11,548 nucleotides of DNA from Gemmiger_A avium (GCA_019114585.1 DXFE01000046.1:1-11548), one strand, 5' to 3'; shown: positions 1 to 6,141, counted from the stretch's first letter. Program-made: numbers and translations. Notes: generated by a model from the sequence alone, not told the origin.

Positions 1-149
1 TACAGGGGTTTTGGGCAATTTTGTCAGTTCTCCGAATCTTGGCTTTTTGAAAAACGCCGCATTTGTATAACTTCACCAGTTAGTTTTTCACAAACTTGGC
101 CAGATAGTCAAAGGTTTTCAACATTTTTCCACAACTGGCGAACACTGTA

Positions 150-869
150 TCAGGTTTTGTTGTTTTTCGCCTGCCAGGCGGCATACAGATCGGGGCGGCG
201 GGTCCGGGTGCGTTCCAGGCTCTGCTGGGCACGCCATTTCTCGATATTGGCATGGTGCCCGGTAAGCAGAACCGGCGGCACGGCACGGCCCTGCCAGACC
301 TCCGGCCGGGTGTACTGGGGATATTCCAGCAGGCCGTTCCAGTGGCTTTCCTCCTGGTATCCCTGGGGCTCGGCCAGCACGCCGGGCTGCAGCCGCAGCA
401 CGCTGTCCGCCACTACCAGCGCGGCCAGTTCCCCGCCGGTGAGCACGTAATCCCCGATGCTGATTTCCTCGTCGGCAATCTCCTGGATTACCCGCTCGTC
501 CATGCCCTCGTAGTGGCCGCAGACCAACAGCAGATTGTCGTAGGTGGCCAGGCGGCGGGCATGGCCCTCGTCATAGCGGGTGCCGGCGGCGGTCATAAAG
601 ACGATATGAGGACGGGGGCGGCCATACAGCCAGTTCTGCCGGATGATGGCCCGGCAGCAGTCATAAATCGGCTGGGCGTTCATCACCATGCCGCAGCCGC
701 CGCCGTAGGGGTAGTCGTCCACCTGCTTCTGTTTGTTCAGGGTATAGTCCCGGATCTGGTGGCAGTGGGTCTCGATCAGGCCTTTGCGGGCCGCCCGGCC
801 CAGGATGCTCTCGTTCATATAGGCCTGGCACACGTCCGGGAACAGGGTGGCGATGTCAATGCGCATCAT
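150..869 (-). CDS. trmD: tRNA (guanine-37-N1)-methyltransferase TrmD
   Basis: TrmD methylates N1 of G37 next to the anticodon using S-adenosylmethionine, which prevents +1 frameshifting; it is a cytoplasmic SPOUT-fold dimer. The 239-residue length is normal. Visible motifs are the knot segments LVCGHYEGMDERV (about 115-127) and EISIGDYVLTGGELAA (135-150), then YPQYTRPEVW (183-192), PPVLLTGHH (198-206) and a C-terminal RTRTRRPDL. The segment matching the catalytic Asp region (EDSF in E. coli TrmD) reads EESH, so Glu174 stands where Asp169 of E. coli is expected; this is my hand alignment, ungapped between PGVL and GLL. The start overlaps the rimM stop as ATGA, and a GGAG lies 10 bases upstream at 880-883. 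A second ATG follows immediately, but its spacing to the GGAG is poorer. This is the last gene of the ylxM-ffh-rpsP operon visible here. Confidence 0.97.
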   Translation of the reverse strand: MMRIDIATLFPDVCQAYMNESILGRAARKGLIETHCHQIRDYTLNKQKQVDDYPYGGGCGMVMNAQPIYDCCRAIIRQNWLYGRPRPHIVFMTAAGTRYDEGHARRLATYDNLLLVCGHYEGMDERVIQEIADEEISIGDYVLTGGELAALVVADSVLRLQPGVLAEPQGYQEESHWNGLLEYPQYTRPEVWQGRAVPPVLLTGHHANIEKWRAQQSLERTRTRRPDLYAAWQAKNNKT

Positions 870-1399
870 TCGGCTTCATCTCCGTTCTGGGCAGCGCCGA
901 ACATGCCGGGGATCGGCCGTACCCGGATATAGCCCCCCTCCGGGCATTTTTCCACCAGGAATTCCGCCACGCCGGGGAACCGGTACTCGGCGCCGTCCTC
1001 CGCCTTGACGGTATAGATGTCCTGGGCGGCGGGATGGCTGATGTCGCTTACCGTGCCGTAGCAGCGGCCGGTATCCGCGTCCAGCACCTGACAGCCCAGC
1101 AGGTCCTGAATAAAGCAGGCACCTTTGGGCAGGCGCAGATCCCCCCGGGCGGCCCAGAGTACACGGCCCACCAGGGCCCGGGCGGCGTCCATATCGGACA
1201 CACCCTCCAGCCGGAGCAGGCCCATGTTCTTATGGGGACGCAGGCCGGTGACCTGCATCTCCCCTTCCCCCTGCCCGGAGCGGTATACCCGCTTCAGCCG
1301 GCCCAGAAAGGCCACACTGTCACACCAGAGTTCCAGTTTCATTTCGCCGGTGACCCCGTGGGGCGCCACGATCCGGCCGATCTCCAGATATTGCTGCAT
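866..1399 (-). CDS. rimM: Ribosome maturation factor RimM
   Basis: RimM binds ribosomal protein S19 and helps assemble the head of the 30S subunit. The 177-residue product has the N-terminal RimM beta-barrel starting QYLEIGRIVAPHGVTGEMK (about 3-21) and continuing to about residue 85. A C-terminal PRC-barrel half covers about 95-170 (LLGCQVLDADTG, then YRFPGVAEFLVEKC and IRVRPIPGMF). The ATG at 1399 is chosen over an in-frame upstream ATG at 1438. It has an AAAGGAG site at the right distance, the RimM fold begins right after it, and the upstream extension would run through a terminator-like hairpin. The stop overlaps the trmD start by four bases, suggesting translational coupling. The intrinsic-terminator-like hairpin ends only about 22 bases upstream of the start, so expression probably depends on read-through from khpA. 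Confidence 0.96.
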   Translation of the reverse strand: MQQYLEIGRIVAPHGVTGEMKLELWCDSVAFLGRLKRVYRSGQGEGEMQVTGLRPHKNMGLLRLEGVSDMDAARALVGRVLWAARGDLRLPKGACFIQDLLGCQVLDADTGRCYGTVSDISHPAAQDIYTVKAEDGAEYRFPGVAEFLVEKCPEGGYIRVRPIPGMFGAAQNGDEAE

Positions 1400-1404
1400 A
1401 ACGG

Positions 1405-1411
1405 CTCCTTT
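1405..1411 (-). promoter_or_regulatory. Ribosome binding site deciding the rimM start
   Basis: AAAGGAG on the minus strand, five bases before the ATG at 1399. It lies downstream of the hairpin at 1422-1454 and fixes the start of rimM at 1399 rather than at the upstream in-frame ATG. Confidence 0.8.
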
Positions 1412-1421
1412 GTTCACAAAC

Positions 1422-1454
1422 AAAAAAGCCTTTTGCACGGGGCAAAAGGCTTTT
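1422..1454 (-). terminator. Terminator-like hairpin between khpA and rimM
   Basis: A perfect 13-bp inverted repeat (1424-1436 with 1442-1454) has a 5-base loop. Read on the minus strand it ends in a run of six T. It begins 16 bases past the khpA stop, the usual place for an intrinsic terminator, yet it lies inside what should be one operon. I find no promoter in the roughly 20 bases between it and rimM. It may be a partial terminator or an attenuator lowering rimM-trmD relative to rpsP-khpA. Each arm is itself nearly palindromic (AAAAG-C-CTTTT), so alternative folds are possible. Confidence 0.8.
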
Positions 1455-1470
1455 GATCCTGCGGCCGGGA

Positions 1471-1704
1471 TCAGTCGATCTCGACCATTACCTTGTCGCC
1501 CTGACGGACGGCAGCCGCCCGCATGACAATGCGGATGGCTTTTGCGATACGGCCCTGCTTGCCAATGACACGGCCCATGTCCCCTTCGGCCACATGCAGG
1601 TGATAGACGATGGTGCCGTCCTCTCGGGGGGCATCCACAGTGACCTGCACGGCGTCCGGCTCATCCACCAGCCCTCTGGCAACGGCCAGCAACAGCTCCT
1701 GCAT
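1471..1704 (-). CDS. khpA: KH-domain RNA-binding protein KhpA (YlqC family)
   Basis: A 77-residue single KH-domain protein of the KhpA/YlqC/YloC type. In Firmicutes such proteins bind RNA and partner with KhpB (Jag/EloR), affecting cell division and envelope growth in streptococci; that role is carried over from family knowledge. The fold is clear: an N-terminal helix (LLLAVARGLVDEPDAV), strands VQVTVDAP and IVYHLHVAEGDMGRVIG, the GxxG loop as GKQG at about 48-51 followed by RIAKAIRIVMRAAA, and a last strand DKVMVEID. The ATG at 1704 has a GGAGG site. The gene lies 22 bases after rpsP, the conserved Firmicutes position. YlqD, which sits between ylqC and rimM in Bacillus, is absent; a terminator-like hairpin follows instead. 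Confidence 0.93.
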   Translation of the reverse strand: MQELLLAVARGLVDEPDAVQVTVDAPREDGTIVYHLHVAEGDMGRVIGKQGRIAKAIRIVMRAAAVRQGDKVMVEID

Positions 1705-1726
1705 GGATCGTACCTCCGTTTTTGGG

Positions 1727-1969
1727 TTACAGAATGTTGGACTTCTTCAGCAGCACGCGCACGGTGTCGGTGGGCTGAGCGCCGGTGGCGATCCACTTCT
1801 TGGCCTTCTCGGCGTCGATGTTCACAACAGCGGGCTCCTTGGTGGGATCGTAGTAGCCGATCTCCTCAATGAAGCGGCCATCGCGGGGGAAGCGGCTATC
1901 CGCCACAACCACACGATAGAAAGGAGCCTTCTTGGCGCCCATGCGGCGCAGTCTGATCTTAACAGCCAT
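1727..1969 (-). CDS. rpsP: 30S ribosomal protein S16
   Basis: Small-subunit protein S16 (bS16), needed for 30S assembly. The 80 residues cover the whole family: N-terminus MAVKIRLRRMGAKKAPFYRV, then VVADSRFPRDGRFIEEIGYY, DPTKEPAVVNIDAEKAKKW and the TGAQPTDTVRVLLKK tail. The ATG at 1969 follows a strong AGGAGG (1979-1984). A 112-base gap separates the gene from ffh upstream, the longest spacer inside the operon. It contains a small GCCCG-AAC-CGGGC hairpin (1997-2009) just before the ribosome binding site. Whether that spacer holds a promoter or a leader regulating S16 is not clear; I found no convincing -35/-10 pair. Confidence 0.98.
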   Translation of the reverse strand: MAVKIRLRRMGAKKAPFYRVVVADSRFPRDGRFIEEIGYYDPTKEPAVVNIDAEKAKKWIATGAQPTDTVRVLLKKSNIL

Positions 1970-2081
1970 GATACGTTACCTCCTGTAAATGTGTCGGCCC
2001 GGTTCGGGCGCGGTAAAGAAAATGTATAACACCCGCACCGCCTGGCGGCCTGGGGCATACCGAATAAATTGTAAGGGGCTT

Positions 2082-3419
2082 TTAGCGCGGCATCATGCCG
2101 CCCATGCCCATCCGCCGGCCAAAGGCCTTGGGATTCTTCTTGAACTGCTTCATGAGCTTCTGCATCATCTCATACTGACGCAGCAGCTTGTTGACCTGCT
2201 CCACCGTGGTGCCGCTGCCCGCGGCGATCCGGCGCTTGCGCTTGGGATTGATGATGGCGGGCTTTTCCCGCTCGGCGGGGGTCATGCTGTAGATGATGGC
2301 CTCGATCTGAACGAACGCCTTGTCGTCCACCTGGCTGGGGTCGATCTTGTTGCCGCCGGGCAGCATGCTCAGCAGGGCCGCGGCGCCGCCCATCTTCTTC
2401 ATCTGGGCAAGCTGGGCCAGCATGTCGTTCATATCGAACTTGTTTTCCATCAGACGGCGGGCGGTTTCCTCCGCCTGCTTGTCGTCCTGGGCCTGCTGGG
2501 CTTTCTCGATCAGGGTGAGCACATCGCCCATGCCCAGGATTCGCCCGGCCATGCGGCCCGGATGGAAGACCTCCAGGTCGTCCAGCTTTTCGCCGGTGCC
2601 CTGGAACTTGATGGGTTTGCCGGTGACCGCCTTGACGCTGAGCGCCGCGCCGCCCCGGGTGTCGCCGTCGGTCTTGGTGAGGACGATGCCGTCCACCTCC
2701 ACCGCCTCGTTGAAGGCCTTGGCCACGTTGACCGCGTCCTGGCCGGCCATGGCGTCCACCACCAGCAGAACCTCGTCCACTGTGACGGCTTCCTTGATGC
2801 GGCCCAGCTCGGCCATGAGGGCCTCGTCCACATGCAGACGGCCGGCGGTATCCAGGATCACGATGTCGTTGCCGTGATCCTTGGCATGAGCCACCGCCTT
2901 GGCGGCGATCTCCTCAGGCTTGGCCTGGCCCAGTTCAAACACCGGAACACCGGCCTGGGCGCCCACCACCTTCAACTGGTCGATAGCCGCAGGACGGTAC
3001 ACGTCGCAGGCTACCAGCAGCGGGCGGTGGCCCTGCTTCAGGAACCACTTGCCCAGCTTGGCGGCATGGGTGGTTTTACCGTTGCCCTGCAGGCCGCACA
3101 TCATGATGACCGTGGGGGGCTTGGACTTGATGTGGATGCGGGCGGCTTCCTGACCGCCCATGAGCTCGGTAAGCTCTTCGTTGACGATCTTGACCACCTG
3201 CTGGGCGGGGGTCAGGCTTTCCATGACCTCCTGCCCCATGGCGCGCTCGGTAACCTCGTTGCAGAAGTCCTTGGCAACCTTGAAGTTGACGTCGGCTTCC
3301 AGCAGGGCCATGCGCACTTCCCGCATGGCAGCCTTGACGTCCGCCTCGGTCAGCTTGCCTTTGCCGCGCAGTTTTTTGAATACACCGGCCAGCCGGTCGG
3401 AAAGGGATTCAAATGCCAT
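2082..3419 (-). CDS. ffh: Signal recognition particle GTPase Ffh (SRP54)
   Basis: Ffh binds signal sequences of nascent membrane and secreted proteins, assembles with 4.5S/scRNA, and delivers ribosomes to FtsY at the membrane in a GTP-dependent way. The 445 residues show the full N-G-M layout. The N domain is about 1-85, with ALLEADVNF. The GTPase domain carries the P-loop GLQGNGKTT (109-117), DTAGRLHVDE (190-199), TKTDGDTRGGAAL (248-260) and FHPGRMAGRILGMGD (285-299). The Met-rich M domain is about 325-445, with the RNA-binding KRKRRIAAGSGT segment (393-404) and a GMGGMMPR tail. The ATG at 3419 follows a GAGG site, 18 bases after the ylxM stop. The ylxM-ffh pairing is the standard Firmicutes arrangement, and ffh is probably read from the promoter ahead of ylxM. 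No key residue is missing. Confidence 0.98.
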   Translation of the reverse strand: MAFESLSDRLAGVFKKLRGKGKLTEADVKAAMREVRMALLEADVNFKVAKDFCNEVTERAMGQEVMESLTPAQQVVKIVNEELTELMGGQEAARIHIKSKPPTVIMMCGLQGNGKTTHAAKLGKWFLKQGHRPLLVACDVYRPAAIDQLKVVGAQAGVPVFELGQAKPEEIAAKAVAHAKDHGNDIVILDTAGRLHVDEALMAELGRIKEAVTVDEVLLVVDAMAGQDAVNVAKAFNEAVEVDGIVLTKTDGDTRGGAALSVKAVTGKPIKFQGTGEKLDDLEVFHPGRMAGRILGMGDVLTLIEKAQQAQDDKQAEETARRLMENKFDMNDMLAQLAQMKKMGGAAALLSMLPGGNKIDPSQVDDKAFVQIEAIIYSMTPAEREKPAIINPKRKRRIAAGSGTTVEQVNKLLRQYEMMQKLMKQFKKNPKAFGRRMGMGGMMPR

Positions 3420-3437
3420 ATCGTTTCCTCGCTGCCC

Positions 3438-3803
3438 TTACTCGCTGATATGCTCGATCAGTGCCAGCATCTCGCTGGTGGCCTTGTCGATCTCCTCGCT
3501 CATGGCGTAGGAGGTGGAGTTGTAGAAGCGGATGTCCCGCGTCAGCTTTTCCAGCTGGGCAACACCCTCCTGCACGGCCCGGTACCGGCGGGCAAAACCC
3601 ACCTTTTCTTCCAGTTCCAGCAGAATGCCCTCGCCCCGCTTGATGGAGTCCCGCACACCCTGCCGGGTGATACCGAAGTTATCCGCGATCTCCGCCAGGG
3701 ACAGATCGTCGTTGTAATACTGCTCCATCACGTCGCGCTGCTTCTCGGTGAGGACTTCGCCGTAGAAATCCAGCAGGTACGAGATCTCCAGATTCTTGGC
3801 CAC
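3438..3803 (-). CDS. ylxM: YlxM/p13-like sigma-like HTH protein
   Basis: A 121-residue member of the YlxM/p13 family. It shares a sigma-70 region-4-like helix-turn-helix and is almost always next to ffh; in Streptococcus mutans YlxM modulates SRP GTPase activity. Visible here: an N-terminal helix SYLLDFYGEVLTEKQRDVMEQ, a typical HTH at about 35-56 (LSLAEIADNFGITRQGVRD), and a charged helical tail rich in Glu and Leu. The start codon is GTG at 3803, supported by an AGGAGG about 10 bases upstream; no ATG gives a better start. It is the first gene of the operon, directly after a very strong promoter and a short palindrome. In Bacillus ftsY lies upstream, but here a divergent PLP-enzyme operon occupies that place. 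Confidence 0.93.
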   Translation of the reverse strand: MAKNLEISYLLDFYGEVLTEKQRDVMEQYYNDDLSLAEIADNFGITRQGVRDSIKRGEGILLELEEKVGFARRYRAVQEGVAQLEKLTRDIRFYNSTSYAMSEEIDKATSEMLALIEHISE

Positions 3804-3828
3804 GGCCGCGCCCTCCTCCTCTGCATTT

Positions 3829-3851
3829 CTGTAAAGCGTTTCACTTTACAG
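3829..3851. repeat. 8-bp palindrome at the ylxM transcription start
   Basis: CTGTAAAG and CTTTACAG form perfect 8-bp arms with a 7-base centre, beginning about seven bases after the -10 box of the ylxM promoter. It would be an operator at the start site or a 5' stem protecting the ylxM-ffh mRNA. No regulator can be named from the sequence. Confidence 0.65.
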
Positions 3852-3857
3852 TTGCAA

Positions 3858-3886
3858 ATTATACCAGACGGGCACCGGCCTGTCAA
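3858..3886 (-). promoter_or_regulatory. Near-perfect sigma-A promoter of the ylxM-ffh operon
   Basis: On the minus strand: TTGACA (3881-3886), a 17-base spacer, TATAAT (3858-3863), with an extended TGG just before the -10. All twelve hexamer bases match consensus. A/T tracts at about 3904-3924 lie upstream of the -35 and could act as a UP element. It would drive ylxM, ffh and probably rpsP and khpA. Confidence 0.92.
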
Positions 3887-3949
3887 GGGGAGAGGGGCAA
3901 ATATTTTCGGTTTTTCGGGTTTTTGTGCTTGCTGGAGTGGGCCAGGCGC

Positions 3950-3986
3950 TTGACGGCGCAAAAACGATGGAATAAGATACTATAAT
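3950..3986 (+). promoter_or_regulatory. Probable promoter of the cysteine-synthase-like operon
   Basis: TTGACG at 3950-3955 is followed after 17 bases by TAAGAT (3973-3978). A perfect TATAAT lies at 3981-3986 but has no good -35 at 16-18 bases. One of the two -10 boxes is likely used; which one cannot be settled by eye. Confidence 0.5.
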
Positions 3987-4002
3987 AAAGGGGCAAATGC
4001 CG

Positions 4003-4010
4003 AAAGGAGG
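4003..4010 (+). promoter_or_regulatory. Ribosome binding site deciding the 4018 start
   Basis: AAAGGAGG seven bases before the ATG at 4018. An in-frame ATG at 3997 would place this site inside the gene and has no site of its own, so 4018 is preferred. Confidence 0.85.
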
Positions 4011-4017
4011 CGCCGCC

Positions 4018-4914
4018 ATGGAGGTTCTGAACAGCTACTATCCGGTGCTTTACCGCTGCCCGGTGGTAAAGCTGGGGGGTTACGCCGCCCAAAACCGGCT
4101 GCGCGGCGAGATTCTGGCCTATCTGGATTTCGGCGGGGCCACCGGCAGCGCCAAGGACGGTCTGGCGGAGAGCATGCTGGCCCTGGCCACGGAACGGGGC
4201 GACCTGGCCCCGGGCCAGACGGTGGTGGAGGCCAGCAGCGGCACCTTTGGGGCGGCGCTGGCCCTGGCCTGCCGGGTAAGCGGCCATCCTATTACTTTAA
4301 TAGTATCCCGCACCCTGGACGCGGAGCGGATGAGTTATCTGCGGGGTCTGGGGGCAAAGCTGCTGTACTCCTCCCCGCTGGACGGCCGCCGGGGTATGGA
4401 GCAGCTGGCACGCCAGACGGCCGAAAGCTGCGGCGGCTACTACATGGACTATTTTGCCAACGATGACAACCCGGAACACCACCGGCGGGTGACCGGCCCG
4501 GCGATTCTGAAAGCCACCGGCGGGCAGATCGACGCGGTGGTGGCCGGCGTGGGCAGCGGCGGCACCGTGACCGGCGTGGGCGAACACATCCGCGCCTGGC
4601 ATGACCATATCAAGATCGTGGCGGTGGAACCCTATGAAAGCCAGGCCATCGGCGGCGGTTTTGTGGGCAAACACGGTATTCCCGGCCTGGGGGCCGGCTT
4701 TGTACCCGCCAATTACAATCCCTATGTGGTGGACCTGGTGATGGCGGTGACCAGCGGCGACGCCCAGCGCGCCGCCCGGGAGGTTCTGCTGACCGACGGC
4801 ATCCCCGCCTGCCCCAGCGCAGGCGCCGTGCTGTTTGCGGCCCGGCAGCTGATTGAAAAAGGCAAGGCCCGCCGTCCGCTGTGCATCTTCAGCGGACGGG
4901 TGACCTATGACTGA
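4018..4914 (+). CDS. Cysteine-synthase-family PLP-dependent enzyme
   Basis: A 298-residue fold-type II PLP enzyme related to O-acetylserine sulfhydrylase (CysK/CysM). The PLP lysine is K46 in TGSAKDGLAESM. The phosphate-binding glycine loop is GVGSGGTVTG (177-186). VAVEPYES (201-208), HGIPGLGAGFVP (219-230) and a C-terminal CPSAGA (265-270) also match the family. Two sites differ from typical CysK as I recall it: the substrate loop TSGNTG reads SSGTFG (73-78), replacing the conserved Asn that contacts PLP and substrate, and the SVKDR after the lysine reads SAKDG. Cysteine synthesis is therefore possible, but another beta-replacement or beta-elimination reaction is equally open. The stop lies 28 bases before an aminotransferase gene read the same way, suggesting a shared pathway. 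Confidence 0.85.
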   Translation: MEVLNSYYPVLYRCPVVKLGGYAAQNRLRGEILAYLDFGGATGSAKDGLAESMLALATERGDLAPGQTVVEASSGTFGAALALACRVSGHPITLIVSRTLDAERMSYLRGLGAKLLYSSPLDGRRGMEQLARQTAESCGGYYMDYFANDDNPEHHRRVTGPAILKATGGQIDAVVAGVGSGGTVTGVGEHIRAWHDHIKIVAVEPYESQAIGGGFVGKHGIPGLGAGFVPANYNPYVVDLVMAVTSGDAQRAAREVLLTDGIPACPSAGAVLFAARQLIEKGKARRPLCIFSGRVTYD

Positions 4915-4929
4915 TTTTATTGAGGGAGA

Positions 4930-4934
4930 GGGAG
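4930..4934 (+). promoter_or_regulatory. Ribosome binding site deciding the aminotransferase start
   Basis: GGGAG in a purine-rich stretch, eight bases before the ATG at 4943. An earlier in-frame ATG at 4907 overlaps the preceding stop region but has no such site, and the extra residues do not resemble the family N-terminus. Confidence 0.7.
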
Positions 4935-4942
4935 TATATACC

Positions 4943-6127
4943 ATGATACCGGAACACTACCGGAAGATGCTGGGGCAGAAATCGGCCATTCGGGAGATTT
5001 TTGCCTACGGCATGGAGCGGGCCAAGGTGATCGGCCCGGAAAACGTATTTGACTACAGCCTGGGCAATCCGTCGGTTGCGCCGCCGGAACAGTTCACCCA
5101 GGCCATGCTGGATCTGCTGCAGACCAGCGATCCCCTGACCCTGCACGGCTACAGCCCCAGCCTGGGCATCGAGAGCGTGCGGCAGGCCATCGCGGATTCA
5201 CTGCGGCGGCGGTTCGGGATCGCCTACGAAGCCCGGCACATCTTTCCCACCACCGGCGCGGCGGGGGCGGTGGCCCACGCGCTGCGGGCGGTGGGCCGTC
5301 CCGGCGACCGGGTGCTGACCTTTGCGCCGTTCTTCCCGGAGTACCGACCCTATGTGGAGGGCGCAGGGCTGCGGCTTGAGGTGGTACCCGCCCATGTGGA
5401 GGACTTCCAGATCCAGTTTGACGAGTTGGAAAAGCGGCTGGCCCCCGATGTGGCGGCGGTGCTGATCAACACCCCCAACAACCCCAGCGGCGTGGTGTAC
5501 ACCGAGGCGACTCTGCGCCGCCTGGCCGCCCTGCTGAAAGAAAAGCAGCGGGAATGGGGCCAGCCCATCTACCTGATCAGCGACGAACCCTACCGGGAGA
5601 TCGTGTTCAGCGACGAGCCCGCCCCCTACCCGGCCGCGCTTTATCCCAACACCCTGACCTGCTACTCCTTCAGCAAATCGCTGAGCCTGCCGGGGGAACG
5701 GATCGGGTATGTGGCCGCCGGGCCGGACTGCGCCGAGGCGGAAACCATCATCGAGATCTGCGGGCAGATTTCCCGGGGCACCGGCCACAACTGCCCGCCC
5801 TCCATCATTCAGCTGGCGGTGGCCCGCTGCCTGGACGTGACCAGCGATCTGCGCGTCTACCGCACCAACCGGGACATCCTGTACAAGGAGCTGACCGATC
5901 TGGGCTTTACCTGCGTAGAGCCGGGCGGCACCTTCTATATCTTCCCGAAAGCGCTGGAGGCGGACGCGGGGGCTTTCTGCAAAAAAGCCCTGCAGTACGA
6001 CCTGCTGCTGGTTCCGGGGGACAGCTTCGGCTGCCCGGGGTATTTCCGGATGGCCTACTGCATCGACACCGACAAGGTGCTGCGCAGCCTGCCGGCCCTG
6101 CGCAAACTGGCGGCGGAGTACCGCTAA
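4943..6127 (+). CDS. PLP-dependent aminotransferase, class I/II
   Basis: A 394-residue fold-type I aminotransferase, the usual length for aspartate- or aromatic-type enzymes. Family signatures are the N-terminal SLGNPSVAPP (39-48), HGYSPSLGIESVR (68-80), TGAAGAV for phosphate binding (104-110), NTPNNPSGVVYT (176-187) and SDEPYREIVF (213-222, where D214 should pair with the pyridine nitrogen). The PLP lysine is K245 in SFSKSLSLPGERIGY, and FRMAYC (368-373) carries the Arg expected to bind the substrate carboxylate. The amino donor and acceptor cannot be decided; Clostridia carry several paralogs. The start at 4943 gives MIPEHYRKMLG, the N-terminus I expect for this clade. It is co-directional with the CysK-like gene and ends at a strong terminator, so the two form a complete unit. 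Confidence 0.92.
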   Translation: MIPEHYRKMLGQKSAIREIFAYGMERAKVIGPENVFDYSLGNPSVAPPEQFTQAMLDLLQTSDPLTLHGYSPSLGIESVRQAIADSLRRRFGIAYEARHIFPTTGAAGAVAHALRAVGRPGDRVLTFAPFFPEYRPYVEGAGLRLEVVPAHVEDFQIQFDELEKRLAPDVAAVLINTPNNPSGVVYTEATLRRLAALLKEKQREWGQPIYLISDEPYREIVFSDEPAPYPAALYPNTLTCYSFSKSLSLPGERIGYVAAGPDCAEAETIIEICGQISRGTGHNCPPSIIQLAVARCLDVTSDLRVYRTNRDILYKELTDLGFTCVEPGGTFYIFPKALEADAGAFCKKALQYDLLLVPGDSFGCPGYFRMAYCIDTDKVLRSLPALRKLAAEYR

Positions 6128-6141
6128 AGACACAACAAACG

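Noticed and set aside
80..110. Possible minus-strand promoter for a gene beyond the left edge (TTGTGA with TATACA)
   Set aside because: Only four of six bases match in each box, spacing is 18, and no gene start is visible within the window.
80..124. A 14-codon minus-strand frame after trmD giving an amphipathic-looking peptide (MLKTFDYLAKFVKN)
   Set aside because: It has no convincing ribosome binding site or promoter, and such short frames are expected by chance. It would only deserve attention if conserved in relatives.
125..140. TTTTCCACAA resembling part of a DnaA box
   Set aside because: It is a single imperfect match (TTATCCACA expected) with no cluster of boxes, AT-rich unwinding region or dnaA/dnaN genes nearby.
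1400..1438. Longer RimM start at 1438
   Set aside because: The added 13 residues would be encoded across the terminator hairpin, lack homology to RimM and ignore the AAAGGAG at 1405-1411.
1989..3953. A 654-codon open frame on the plus strand opposite ffh and ylxM
   Set aside because: It is antisense to two certain genes. Its His/Leu/Gly-rich composition is typical of a GC-rich shadow frame, and no ribosome binding site or family motif supports it.
3997..4017. Longer start of the CysK-like gene at 3997
   Set aside because: It would place the AAAGGAGG site inside the coding region and has no site of its own.
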